This document shows positions 10,658-21,085 of a stretch of 64,000 nucleotides of DNA, one piece after another (positions within the stretch are counted from its first letter, which is position 1; the number at the start of each line of letters is the position of its first letter). The notes beneath the pieces were generated by a model. The model made no database searches. It worked only from the letters and a program-made list of their open reading frames with translations, and was not told the origin of the DNA. The position numbers and the translations under genes were made by a program. Source of the DNA: Sindora glabra (taxonomy: Eukaryota; Streptophyta; Magnoliopsida; Fabales; Fabaceae); the NCBI GenBank assembly GCA_020226215.1, contig CM035232.1, forward strand, positions 49,724,179-49,788,178, written 5' to 3'.

Positions 10658-13600
10658 CACTACAAGGAATTTAGAGCATACAGCAGGAATATTTGTTATT
10701 GGTAAAGATGGAAAAATCATCAGTATAGGTATATATCGATGACAATATTATTAGAGATATATTGTCACTAGTACATCATACTTATAAATTTTTATAAACC
10801 TATATTGATGACATGTGTAATTGTAGCATTTCCTTGTGTTTGTAATGTGGCATCACCTTTATACTAACAACTTATTGTCATTGCTATAGGTGTTGTTGAC
10901 ATTATGCCTACAACATGTGTCATTGGTGTAAAGTTAACCCATACCGATGACAAACATCATAAGTATAAACATTTCTTTTTTTTATGCAAAAATTTGTATA
11001 ATTATTAATTAATTTTATATTTTTAAATAAAATTAGTAACAAGCTTTATTTTCATGTATTTTATTTTAATTATTAAAAATTTCAAAATAGCATTATATTA
11101 TAATATTAAAATAAATAAAAAATATATAATAGAACCTTAAATAATATATGATAATAAAATCATATGATGTCTATACAAAATAAAGTAATATGTAAATCAA
11201 AAAATTAAGTACATAAAATTTAAAGATCACCTAAATCTGTAAAGTCATCATTAACATCGGCTTATTGGGGTTAAGGTTCAAGTGTAGACAACCACAAAGC
11301 AAATTTAGTAGGCAATGTTAAGGAAGGATAAGCTACAAGCTAAGAGGCGATGAAAAAGCATGAACCCTGAGCCCAAGTAGCATCTACTTGATCAACCACA
11401 AAGTTATTACTTAATGTGCTATAGCCTTTACCACTAACTTTGAATAATGTACTATTGCATTTCCTCAAGCAATAATCTATCATAATATTGCTATGGAAAA
11501 TAAGATGCAATTGATGAGCTATTGCTAAGGGGTGCCATGAGGTGTCTCTTGAAACCCATAACTAACTTCCTTCTTATAACCTTGATGGATGCCCAATACT
11601 TTGTCAGCAATAGTAGACTCATTAATTTGCATCAAGCTAACTATCAATAAGTTAGATTAGAACCAAATTATAACTACAGCTGAATGGCCTGCTTATACAT
11701 TCAGATTCATTTTTTTAAATATAAAATAATAGCATGAGTAACAAGTTATAATAAATAATTAAAATTAAAAAATAAGGATAAAACTACTTACATAGTCAAC
11801 CCGAGCATGCAGAGACACCCATTTCCTTAACAGTTTAGTATGAAACTGAGCGAAGCTCTCTATTAATGATTGCAACACACCTATATACTTATTTCTATGG
11901 ACTAATATTAAAGAAAAAGTAGGGCAACATTAGTTAAAATTATTGACCATATCAAATTTAATGAATGTTTACTTAACATACCTTCTCGTACCAATGTGTT
12001 GTAATGGACTTCAACCCATTTAAACTATTGTATTTCCTCTATTCTCTATTCTATGCATTGCTCTTGGACCTTAGTTGCAAATTCAAAGTAAAACATAAAA
12101 GGTATACAAAAGCTAACAATAAACTTGAAATTAAAAAATTATAACCTATATTATTTGATTTATTCTTGCCATATACTCTTGAGTATCGAATAAATTATGA
12201 AGTACAAGCAATTTTACTTAACTCACAATGCTGATAAATGCAAGTGAGGTCTTACAATATGTTAGCTCCTCCATCCCCTCCATGATGGGAAGGCATCAAC
12301 ATCTATAATTATAAGCAAATTATAATAACATGACATGAATAATATTTATTACAATATATAAGAATTAAATGTATCATAAACCTTCATATTACGCATGACA
12401 TGTAAGAGAATCAATTATTAGAATAGGACATAAATAATATTATTACAACATATCAAACATTAGTTATTACATAATGTTTACATATTAAAAGTAAAAATCT
12501 CTAAATCTTAATCTAAATCTCTATTAAATGAATATTTAGTATTATGCGAAACTTAGCTCATAATATTTTTCATCATTTATTCATATTTTATTTAAAATTA
12601 ACTCTAAATTTATATTAAATGAATATTTTAATTTTTTAATTTATGTTTAAGTTTTTCCTATTTTAAAATTTAACTACTTAAATTTTTACATTTGTACTTT
12701 GATCATTTTATTTTTTCACCATCTCAAATTTAATGCCTTTATTAATTTATAATTTTCAAGATTTTTTCATGGTTTAGTATCTTCTTATTCATTCGATTAA
12801 GATAAAAAGTATAGTCATTTGGTATTATCCGTAATGATTTAATCTCATTCATCATTTTATTTAAAATCAATTCTAAATCTATATAATTAAATATTGTATT
12901 TTTCAAATTTATGTTCAAGTTTTAATTGTTTAATATTTTATTATTAAAATCTTTTTATTTCATTACTTTAATTTTTAAAAGTTATGTCTTTTCATACTCA
13001 TATCAAATTATAAATGCTATGCTAAGTCTAAATATAGCATAACTATTAATATATCGTTCTAAACTTCTCATACTTATATTAGGTCTATAAATGCTATGCT
13101 AAATCCAAATATAACACAATGATCAGTATATCAAGATCATATAATATGCCTAAACTTATCATAACAAATATATTAGGCATAATATACTAATTTCATAATT
13201 AATTTCATAAAAGTAAAAGAATTTTTTCCTAACAACATACCACATTTCATAATCAATCATCAAAAAGTAGTATTCAAGAAATTTTAGCTTACCTAAATGG
13301 AAGAATGAATAGAAAAAAAGAAGCAAGAATAGTAGCACAATCTAGCTAATATGCAAAATCAATGTTAAAAAAAATAAGTGAGTAAAAAATGATAAAAATG
13401 ATAAAAATGACAAACAAAATATTAAAAAAAATCGTACCTCAAATGTTAAGAATTTCTCTTAAAATCTTGAAGCTTTGTCACATGAATGAGCAGAAATAGT
13501 GTTTTGCCAAAATTTAAGTTGCAAGCATATAACAACTTTTAATTTAGTCATTGCTATATAAAAAATTTGGTTATAAGGCTTTTGAAAAGTTGGTGCCAAA

Positions 13601-14060
13601 CTATGCCCCTTACTTTCTTAAGAATCATATTGCAATAATAATGTTCTTGGTATGGTGCCAAAATTTTCTTAAACTCTTACAACAACATAATAGTTGGTAT
13701 ATGGTTCGCAGATATTGGCACTAATTACATTTTTCCAGGCACATATATTGACACATTATTGGTATAGTTTTTGAATTTAATTAATTTATTTTTCAAAAAA
13801 AATTATTGCATAGTTATCCTCTCAATCATACCTTATAGATATATATTTTATTTTTTAAAATTAATTATTTTGATTTAAAAAATAATTTTTTTATTTTTCC
13901 CTTTCTACAATAATGCCATTATTATTGGTATATAATTGTCAAACCCATTTTTTACATCAAGGCTTCTTACCGTATAGCTTTTACTCATATACTAACAATG
14001 ACAACCCAGAAAATGTTGTTGGTATAGATGTTGCACCTATAGATTGATTTTATTGTAGTG
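10658..14060 (-). mobile_element. CACTA (En/Spm-like) DNA transposon, decayed
   Basis: The left end is CACTACAAGGAATTTAG and the right end, read inward on the minus strand, is CACTACAATAAAATC, so both termini carry the CACTA signature. Subterminal repeats of the type TAYCGATGACA and TTGGTATA are found at both ends (about 10700-10960 and 13690-14050), as in this superfamily. The 3 bp next to each end are TGC and TCA and do not match, so a target duplication cannot be shown. Length is 3.4 kb. Remains of a plant transposase on the minus strand lie near 11540-11880. The rest is AT-rich and has no long open frame. Inactive. Confidence 0.78.
11540..11880 (-). pseudogene. Plant transposase (Ptta/En/Spm type) remnant
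   Basis: On the minus strand, 11790-11880 reads ESFAQFHTKLLRKWVSLHARVDYV and is followed by a GTAAGT-like donor context. Further along, about 11540-11640 reads ADKVLGIHQGYKKEVSYGF. The pair resembles the C-terminal part of the plant En/Spm-associated transposase domain (Pfam Transposase_24), which has a KSFA-type segment and then a VLG...GYxxGLGYG segment. Stops and frame changes separate the blocks and no ATG-initiated frame survives. The assignment is by motif memory. It fits its place inside a CACTA element. Confidence 0.5.
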
Positions 14061-14334
14061 TCAAAAAAATCCATATAAATGTTCTTCCAAGCTTTGCAAA
14101 GAAATTTTATACTTTTTTTTTTACTTTTTAATTAGAAGTTGTAATTTGTATGTGCAATAAGAAAATGTTTGGAGATTTTTATGCAACTCTTAGCGTTGAA
14201 ATTACAACTTTTGATGTACTTGTTACGGAATTTGCACATACAAAAAGCTGCAAGATTAAAAAAAATATACAAAATTTTAAATAAATAGTTTTAACTTTCA
14301 TGACATTAATTTACATTGAACTTCAGTAAAACAC
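14061..14334. other. Spacer with two crossed inverted repeats
   Basis: Two perfect inverted repeats overlap in order. AAGTTGTAATTT (14136-14147) pairs with AAATTACAACTT (14199-14210). TTTGTATGTGCAA (14145-14157) pairs with TTGCACATACAAA (14232-14244). They read as one arm whose complementary arm has been cut and rejoined in swapped order. No gene seen. Confidence 0.6.
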
Positions 14335-14745
14335 ACAATTTCTGAATTCATCCCGAAACTTCACTCATTCATGGACAAATCAACGTACAATAGACGGCCA
14401 TGAAGCAGATTCTCATGATTGGTTATCCAAGCTGAACATATATAGAAGTACTTTGCCGAATTACAACATCTTTTTTGGGAAACACAGAATCATGTTCATT
14501 CCCAGGAATCAACACAAGTTCTTTTCGCACCAAAAATTTCATAAAAAGACTCACAAAATCATCGAAATTTTTATAAAAGCCCGCAATTAAAATTTCTGAG
14601 TGTACACCGAAAGTTACAAATCAACGTACTATATGTGGACATGAAGCAAATTTTCATGGTTATTCAAGCTGAACATAGTAGACATAACAACATCTAACAT
14701 CACAAAATTCTCTTCATCTCTAAACACCAAAAGTTCTTTTCACCT
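14335..14745. repeat. Diverged ~240 bp tandem duplication downstream of the ERF gene
   Basis: Blocks in 14335-14530 recur in 14585-14745 in the same order: a TTTCTGA start, AAATCAACGTAC, CATGAAGCA followed by TCATG, AAGCTGAACATA, ACAACATCT, and AGTTCTTTTC. Spacing between matching blocks is about 240 bp, and the copies have diverged by small indels. This lies in the 3' flank of the ERF gene, so it may be duplicated downstream sequence. No coding content is visible. Confidence 0.7.
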
Positions 14746-14878
14746 TTTTCTTTTTGGGTCACTGATAGGAAGAAAGGTTCAGTAACTTCAGCTATCAACT
14801 GTTACGAAAGCATCAAAAGCAAAACCAGAAAATCAGACAAAATAAACAGTTTCACTTCAACACCAAATTCCCAATCCT

Positions 14879-15337
14879 TCACTTTTTCTCTTCATCTGTC
14901 TGACGAAGAAGATCCTCCAAAATCTGGTTATCCAAACACTCAAACTCAAAAACATGCCCCTGTTGTGTGCCTGAAGCCGACGAACTTCCCCTCTCTCGGC
15001 TTCCACTTCCCCTACCAGCGGACGAAGAAGACGACGCCGACACCGATGCTGAATATGGCGGATGCGGCGGCGGCGTAAAGTTCAGATGAGAATAATACTC
15101 ATTGGGGAAGTTAAGAACCGCAAGATGACCTCTCAAGTTGTAGGCGGCTCTATCATAAGCTCGTGCAGCTTCTTCCGCCGTCTCGAACGTCCCCAGCCAC
15201 AGTCTAGCCCCTTGCCTCGTCGGGTCTCGTATCTCCGCCGCATACTTCCCCCATGGCCGCCTTCGGACACCGCGGTAACGGACTTCTTCCTTCGACGTCT
15301 CTTCGCTACTCTGCTTCCCCCTCTGGCGATCCTCCAT
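14879..15337 (-). CDS. AP2/ERF transcription factor, group IX (ERF095-098-like)
   Basis: 152-residue single-exon protein. Residues 20-78 form one AP2/ERF DNA-binding domain: YRGVRRRPWG at 21-30, AAEIRD at 33-38, WLG at 47-49, then the YDRAA helix and LNFP at 75-78. Ala33 and Asp38 are the residues that separate ERF from DREB proteins, so GCC-box binding is expected. A Ser/Gly-rich linker (about 97-123) leads to VFEFECLDNQILEDLL (129-144), the EDLL-type activation motif typical of the short group IX ERFs around Arabidopsis ERF095-ERF098. These small nuclear activators act in ethylene, jasmonate and defence responses; that role is family knowledge, not shown here. The ATG has TATA and CCAAT boxes just upstream and no upstream ATG in the short predicted leader. 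GC is far above the surroundings. It is the only intact gene here. Confidence 0.95.
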   Translation of the reverse strand: MEDRQRGKQSSEETSKEEVRYRGVRRRPWGKYAAEIRDPTRQGARLWLGTFETAEEAARAYDRAAYNLRGHLAVLNFPNEYYSHLNFTPPPHPPYSASVSASSSSSAGRGSGSRERGSSSASGTQQGHVFEFECLDNQILEDLLRQTDEEKK

Positions 15338-15390
15338 ACCTGGTGTGTGTTGATGAATTTCTGTGTTTTTAACTTTTGATTCTCCGGGAA

Positions 15391-15396
15391 TTTATA
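15391..15396 (-). promoter_or_regulatory. TATA box of the ERF gene
   Basis: On the minus strand the sequence reads AACTATAAATTCCCGG, 54 bp before the ATG. Transcription would start about 25-30 bp downstream, near 15363, giving a leader of roughly 25 nt. Confidence 0.75.
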
Positions 15397-15418
15397 GTTT
15401 GGTGGGAACGAGGCTCTG

Positions 15419-15423
15419 ATTGG
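15419..15423 (-). promoter_or_regulatory. CCAAT box of the ERF gene
   Basis: Minus strand reads TCTAGCCAATCAGAG about 23 bp upstream of the TATA box. This is a good match to an NF-Y type CCAAT box, although closer to TATA than the usual -80 position. Confidence 0.5.
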
Positions 15424-15589
15424 CTAGAGCTTAAATAAGTAGAAAGGCTTTTTATTTAAAACGAAAATTCCCCAATATGACAATAACAGTGATTATTGTC
15501 TTTGAATTGAATAATGTTACATTGACCATATTTCTTTAATTACTTGTTAGAATGTCCTTACTTGTTGAAGTGTATGAATTCGATTCTTC

Positions 15590-15760
15590 GACTATGTCTA
15601 TGTTTTGCGATTGAATTAACTACAGCAAAATTACATGGGGACTTGACAAAAATAGACTATGTCTATGTTTTGCAATTGAATTAAATAGAGCAAAATTGTA
15701 TGGGGACTCGACAAAAATAGACTATGTCTAATTAACGAGCAAAATTATATGGGAACTTGA
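15590..15760. repeat. 65 bp tandem repeat (2.6 copies) upstream of the ERF gene
   Basis: GACTATGTCTA begins at 15590, 15655 and 15720, an exact 65 bp step. Each unit carries TATGTTTTGC, TTGAATTAA, AGCAAAATT and TATGGGGACT in order; the third unit is shortened by a deletion. Read with the ERF gene, the block lies about 250-420 bp upstream of its ATG, within promoter range. Confidence 0.88.
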
Positions 15761-15989
15761 TAGAGATATAACTCTTACCATGAATTTGGAACATGCATGG
15801 CCAAAAGAAAAAAAACAATTCGAAACATGTGAAAAAAATTACAAAATTAATATGTTCTAAATTTCTTTATCTCACTGGATCTAAAATTTTATTTAATTTT
15901 ATCCTAAAACGATACTAATCTTACAAAAGGAAAAAAGAAAGAATTGAAATAGAGAAGTTTTCTCCATATATTCTCTCTTTTTTTCCATT

Positions 15990-16250
15990 TTTCTGTAAGT
16001 AAGAGCGAGGAGAAATATAGAATTTTTCGGTTCTTTCAAAAATTTATTTATATTTTCTTATTGCTCATAAAATATTCATTGATCTTATTATGAATTCTTT
16101 TCCAGTAAATTCCATTTTTTTTCTATTTTGTTTTATAGGAGAGTAAGAAACAATGGAGAATTTTTCGTTTCTTCCAAAAACTTGCTGATATTTTCTTGCA
16201 GTTAACTGAATATTCATTGATTTTATTAGGCATACGGGGAACAACATTGA
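15990..16250. repeat. Diverged ~130 bp duplication
   Basis: The order AGAATTTTTCGGTTCTTTC, TATTTTCTT, ATATTCATTGATCTTATTA (from about 16017) recurs as AGAATTTTTCGTTTCTTCC, GATATTTTCTT, ATATTCATTGATTTTATTA (from about 16159). Open minus-strand frames across it (16065-16331) look like chance and contain no recognised domain. Confidence 0.7.
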
Positions 16251-16287
16251 GTAGTCGAGAGCTTGCCAGGAAATTAAAGGTTTGGAA

Positions 16288-16453
16288 GATGTCGGCTCCT
16301 TCTGATACCTCCAACTTTCTGTTTGTCTCATTCTATGTTTTAAGGTTCAAATGTTAATTCCCAGTTTCTTTCAGGTGTTACCTTTGTCTATTAGATGTCA
16401 GCTTCTTCTGATACCTCCAACTTTCCCTTTGTCTCCCTCTAGATTATTTAAGG

Positions 16454-16455
<2 letters not shown>
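16288..16455. repeat. 105 bp-period duplication
   Basis: GATGTCGGCTCCTTCTGATA (16288) returns as GATGTCAGCTTCTTCTGATA (about 16394), both followed by CCTCCAACTTTC, TTTGTCTC, and TTTAAGGTTC. The sequence is less AT-rich than its surroundings and could be a duplicated fragment of a former gene, but no coding assignment is possible. Confidence 0.75.

Positions 16456-16456
<1 letters not shown>

Positions 16457-16506
<50 letters not shown>
16457..16506. repeat. Compound (TA)n(GA)n microsatellite
   Basis: About 14 TA units followed by about 11 GA units, uninterrupted. Confidence 0.97.
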
Positions 16507-18087
16507 AATGACTAAGCTCTATATTCATACGTAAAAATTACCGATCTCTATTTTTTTATTTAGATAAAAAAAAATTATATTATTAATTTAATAATAATAA
16601 AATAATATGATGTATTTAAATAATTTTAATGGAAAATGTTAATTTAAAATATTAATTTAATGTACAGAGATATTATATTTTAGTCAAGGTGCTGAATTTA
16701 TGGCATAATATAAAAGAAGCTTAGTTATAATTTTCTTATCTCGAATACATAATTTTTTATTTAATATAAAATTGAAATTGAATTAAATTTGAACCAAATT
16801 GATTTCATCAAATTCGAAATGAAAATTTTAAGTTGACGTACAGAATTTCAACAAGCCTCTAAATTAGAAATCATGGGAGAAAATTAACTGGACTTATTTC
16901 TTGATATGTTTTTAAAAAAATATATATCATATGGCCTATCTTCTTTTTAAATGAATTCCAACTTGAAGCCTCAATTGAACTTTATACGTATCAATTCAGA
17001 ATTTTAGTCTTCTATTAAACGAAAGTTATTAAAGTAAACTCAATTGAATTTAATTTTCATAGTAGAGGGATTGAAGTATAGTATAGTATTGCTTAAAGAT
17101 CAATTACGATCAATTTGAATTTGAGTTTAAAGTTGACTTATTATTAGGGTAAAATTTCGTACACTATAAACAAAGAAAGATGACATATTATTGAAAATTT
17201 TAATATTAATTATAATTTTTTATCAAGAATAAAATAATTTTAATCATTTTTAATAATATGATAATAAATGAAAAAAATTTTAATGCTATATTAGTCATGA
17301 AAATTCAATATTATTTTTATATGAATTTTGAAAAATGTTTTTTTTATAAAATAAACTGCAAAATACATCTTAAGGTATTTTAAGAAATAAAAATTAAATT
17401 AAATTCTAAAAATTAGAAAATTAATATACTTGTTAATAAAAATTTATATAAAAGTCCTATTAAGTTTTCATTTTGTGCTAATATAGCACTAGAAAATTTT
17501 TCCAATGGTAGTATAAATTAACTTTGACCAAAATTAAATCCTTTCATTTTTTAGATCAAAATTACATTTAAATATTCTAGATCTATTGGAACCCACAAAT
17601 TATAATAGAAACTCTATAAAAGATTAATTGGAACCCACAAATAAGAAATCATAAAAGTGCAACTAACATGGGCTTTGTCAATCATCAATCAAATATTCTA
17701 GATCAAAAATCACATCATAGATACACCCACTTTTTTACATATTTGTTTCAAAAATTCATAATCATAGATAGACCCACTTTTTACATTATTATTAATTTGT
17801 TACAATATTTTACTATTTAACGACTTTGTAAGACAAACTCATACCTCTAACTGCAGAGTACCAAGGTTTAGCATTTTTTTTTTAACGTCTTAGGCAAAGT
17901 TGTTTATATATTTGTTATGAAGTTTTTTTAATCATACTACGACATGTATATAATTATTTAATCTAATTAATATTAATAATTATTAATATATTAATTTTTA
18001 AATAGGTCAATTAACATAGATTAAAGAACTTTATGATAAATATTTGGAAAACTTTATTTAAAATTTAAAGATTAGAAATATATAAAT
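16507..18087. other. AT-rich intergenic DNA
   Basis: No gene found. Around 17150-17330 there is a weak inverted arrangement of ATTTTAATnATTTTT blocks, of the kind also seen near 26150-26330 and 55640-55815, probably decayed MITE. Confidence 0.5.
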
Positions 18088-18089
18088 TA

Positions 18090-18402
18090 CTCCCTCTATT
18101 TTTTTTATCTATCACATTTTAAAAAATTTATTCCTTTTTATTTATCGTTTTAGAATTTCAATGAAGTATTAAATATTTTTTTTAAAATTTATCATTCTTT
18201 TTCGTTAATGAATGTTTCGTTATTTTACACTATTAACTAATTTGCATTTATTCATTTACAATTCTCTTTCTATTTTTAACTATTTTAAATTTTGTGCATA
18301 AAGAATAATTTTGTAAATTTTATTATAAATAAATAAATTAAGTTATTTTTTTAATATATGTAAAATCAGTTAACTATAACAGATAAATAGAAATGGAAAG
18401 AG
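18090..18402 (+). mobile_element. Stowaway-like MITE, copy 1
   Basis: 313 bp element with terminal inverted repeats CTCCCTCTATTTTTTTTATC at the left and GATAAATAGAAATGGAAAGAG at the right, flanked by TA on both sides (18088-18089 and 18403-18404). CTCCCTC ends and a TA target are the hallmark of Tc1/mariner-derived Stowaway MITEs. It has no coding capacity. Confidence 0.88.
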
Positions 18403-18596
18403 TAATTATTAGAAAACTTTATGACAAACCACTTCACACATAAATTAATTTTTGGATTCAAATAAAGAAAAGTTAAAGTCTCAGAAATATCATCTAATTT
18501 TATTGCACTACTAAAATAATGGCAATGCAATTATTTTGATAATTATATATATAGTGAATTAATTGACACCATTATAAAAATTACATTCTTACACTA

Positions 18597-18912
18597 TTCC
18601 CTCCGTTCTATTTATCTGTTACTATTAATTGATTTTATACATATTAAAAAAGTAATTTAATTTATTTATTTTTAGTAAATTTTATAAGATTATTTTTTAT
18701 GCATAAAATTTAAGATAGTTAAAAATAAAAAAATTAAATGAATAAATGTAAGTTAGTTAATAGTGTAGAATAATAAAATATTTATTAATTAATGAAAAAG
18801 AAGGATAGATTTGAAAAAATAATATTTAATACTTTATTAAAATTTTAAAATGACAAATAAAAAAATAAAAAGATCTCTTCAAAAAGTAATAAATAAAAAT
18901 GAATAAAGAGAG
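18597..18912 (-). mobile_element. Stowaway-like MITE, copy 2, opposite orientation
   Basis: 316 bp, terminal repeat TTCCCTCCGTTCTATTTATC at the left and an AAAGAGAG right end, flanked by TA (18595-18596 and 18913-18914). Its reverse complement aligns along its whole length with the MITE at 18090-18402: same AAGTATTAAATATT, CACTATTAACTAA and ATGCATAAA blocks in the same order. The two copies lie 194 bp apart. Confidence 0.88.
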
Positions 18913-18914
18913 TA

Positions 18915-19368
18915 ATATTTAGTCATTGATCTTGTGTTCATCTAATGATTAAAACATAACCAATTTATTAATGGAACGTAATGAATGAAGGGATAGAACC
19001 TGTGAATAGAAAGTATATTCAATTACAATTAATAATTATTTTTTAAATAATAAATGAAAAGATAAATCAAGGTAATATTTTTTAATATTAAGTTCACTCT
19101 CTTTTCTCTTCAAAAAGAAAAGTTGAAGGAGCAAAGCAACATTATTTGCTCTCTCCTGCGTAAATATGGTACATATACAAGCTATAAATAAATAAATAAC
19201 GCTCGTTTCTGTTTTCTATTTATATAAAACAAAAAAAACCCTCAGCATACTTGAAAAACAACATCATTGGCATGTGTAAGACATTACACAAAATTTCATT
19301 AAAGTTCTTTCTAGTTTTTACCGTGAAAAATTGCTCGGAGGGAAGAGAACATGATTAAGATTAATTTT
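18915..19368. other. Intergenic DNA
   Basis: AT-rich with a few GC-richer words (CTCTCTCCTGCG, CTCGGAGGGAAG). No gene or repeat recognised. Confidence 0.45.
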
Positions 19369-19668
19369 AAACATAATTCTTTAAATTTTACTTAAACGAG
19401 AATTATTTTAAATTTTAAATATAATTATTTAAAATTAATTCATTTATTACTTGTATTTTTTGTCAAACAACGTTAAAGGCAGGTGTATATATTTAAAATT
19501 GCCCAAAAAATTTATGTTAAACATAATTCTTTAAATTTTACTTAAACGAGAATTATTTTAAATTTTAAAGATAATTATTTATAATTAATTCATTTATTAC
19601 TTATATTTTTTGTCAAACAACGTTAAAGGCAGGTGTATATATTTAAAATTGCCCAAAAAATTTATGTT
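19369..19668. repeat. 150 bp tandem duplication
   Basis: Two adjacent copies, 19369-19518 and 19519-19668, each starting AAACATAATTCTTTAAATTT and ending GCCCAAAAAATTTATGTT. By eye they differ at only three positions, so the duplication is fairly recent. Confidence 0.93.
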
Positions 19669-20380
19669 GATTTATTATTTTTCCGTATAACAGGAGAGCC
19701 ATTGATATTGACAAAAAAACTAATATGCTGATTTATCTTTCCATTTATTATTTAAGAAAAAGAATCATTAATTATAATTCAATTTCCTATCTACAGGTTC
19801 TCTATTTTATCAGTGATACATTTCACTGATAAATCAATTATGTTTTAGCCATTAAATAAATACAAGATCAATGGCTAGATGGAAGAAGTCATTTATTTTG
19901 CATACGAAGTAACTTTCTATAAAAAATTAAAATTTTTTAAAAATAATTTTTATGTGAATTTTTTGAAAAGTGTTTAAAATTATTCGGCTAATAGTAAGGT
20001 AATAATACCCAAAAAATAATTTTTTATATTTTATTTAATTTAACTATAAATATTTTAGAAAGTGTTGACAAAATTAGTATATTTTTTATATTATCATAAT
20101 ATAAATTAATAATTTTAATTATTATTAATTAAATTTAGTAAAAATAATTTTATTTTTATATTTATAAATAATACAAGAAATAAAATTTATTTAAAAAATG
20201 GATAACTAATTTTTTATAATTTATGAGAAGTAGAATTTATCAAAAAAAATTATTTTCTTTAATTTATTATATAATAGTCAACCAAATAATTCACCTCATT
20301 TATATTTTTCAAAAAATAGTATTATTATATATCGAATGACCTCTTAATATAAGATTATAATTTTTAATGTGGTATGAATT

Positions 20381-20383
<3 letters not shown>
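19669..20383. other. AT-rich intergenic DNA
   Basis: No gene found. The short inverted repeat TCAGTGATACATTTCACTGA (19811-19830) is a small hairpin. Confidence 0.45.

Positions 20384-20459
<76 letters not shown>
20384..20459. repeat. (TA)n microsatellite, about 76 bp
   Basis: Uninterrupted TA repeat, about 38 units. Confidence 0.97.
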
Positions 20460-20463
<4 letters not shown>

Positions 20464-21085
20464 GATTAACCATTAATAGTACGGATGCAAAAGAATCGAT
20501 TGTCGCTGTAATGCACGCTCTTCTAGAACAATGATCATCGCAAAAGGCATATCTCACAAGCAAATGTTCATATATGGCAAATTAATTAAATGAGTACGCA
20601 TAAATGCGCTTTTCATTAATATAATTTCAATAAAATATTTCAAAACAATTAGAGTGCCATTTTTATTCAAAAACAATCAGAGTGCAGGTTTATCTTGAAA
20701 CAAGAAAACTGGGTTACATTTTATCCAGGTTTGGGAATAACTGAAAATTCAAAATCAGAATATGAAAAGGAATTGATAATAAAAAACAAGCTTTGTGAAA
20801 AGAATAATGTATCAAGACAGAAGACCAATATTTTCAAACCCAATTCAAACTTATGAGAGGGACCACCTTATGATTGTTTTTCTCGGTATTGGCTAGAAGG
20901 AACCATGCAGCTGCATGCAACGCACTTTGATAAAGATATACCTACATTCACTATCAAACCACCAGTTAAATTTTCGGTCAGCAATCAAAATATTACTTGT
21001 AATATTATTATCATAAATTATTTCTTATTATAATTTCACGTAATTTTACATTACATTAATCACATTTTTTTATAATTTTATTAAG
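20460..21085. other. Low-copy-looking intergenic DNA
   Basis: Less AT-rich than its neighbours (for example AAGAATCGATTGTCGCTGTA at about 20491 and ACCATGCAGCTGCATGCAAC near 20900). No open frame, domain or RNA gene could be supported. Confidence 0.4.

Noticed and set aside
14136..14244. Possible tRNA or snoRNA-like fold
   Set aside because: No conserved tRNA A/B box, snoRNA C/D box or H/ACA pattern could be identified around the inverted repeats.
15062..15379. 105-residue plus-strand reading frame over the ERF gene
   Set aside because: It is antisense to the ERF coding sequence, Arg-rich because of GC-rich codons read backwards, and has no domain.
16065..16331. Two overlapping minus-strand frames (88 and 63 residues)
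   Set aside because: They overlap in different frames across a local duplication, with no domain and no promoter that I can see.
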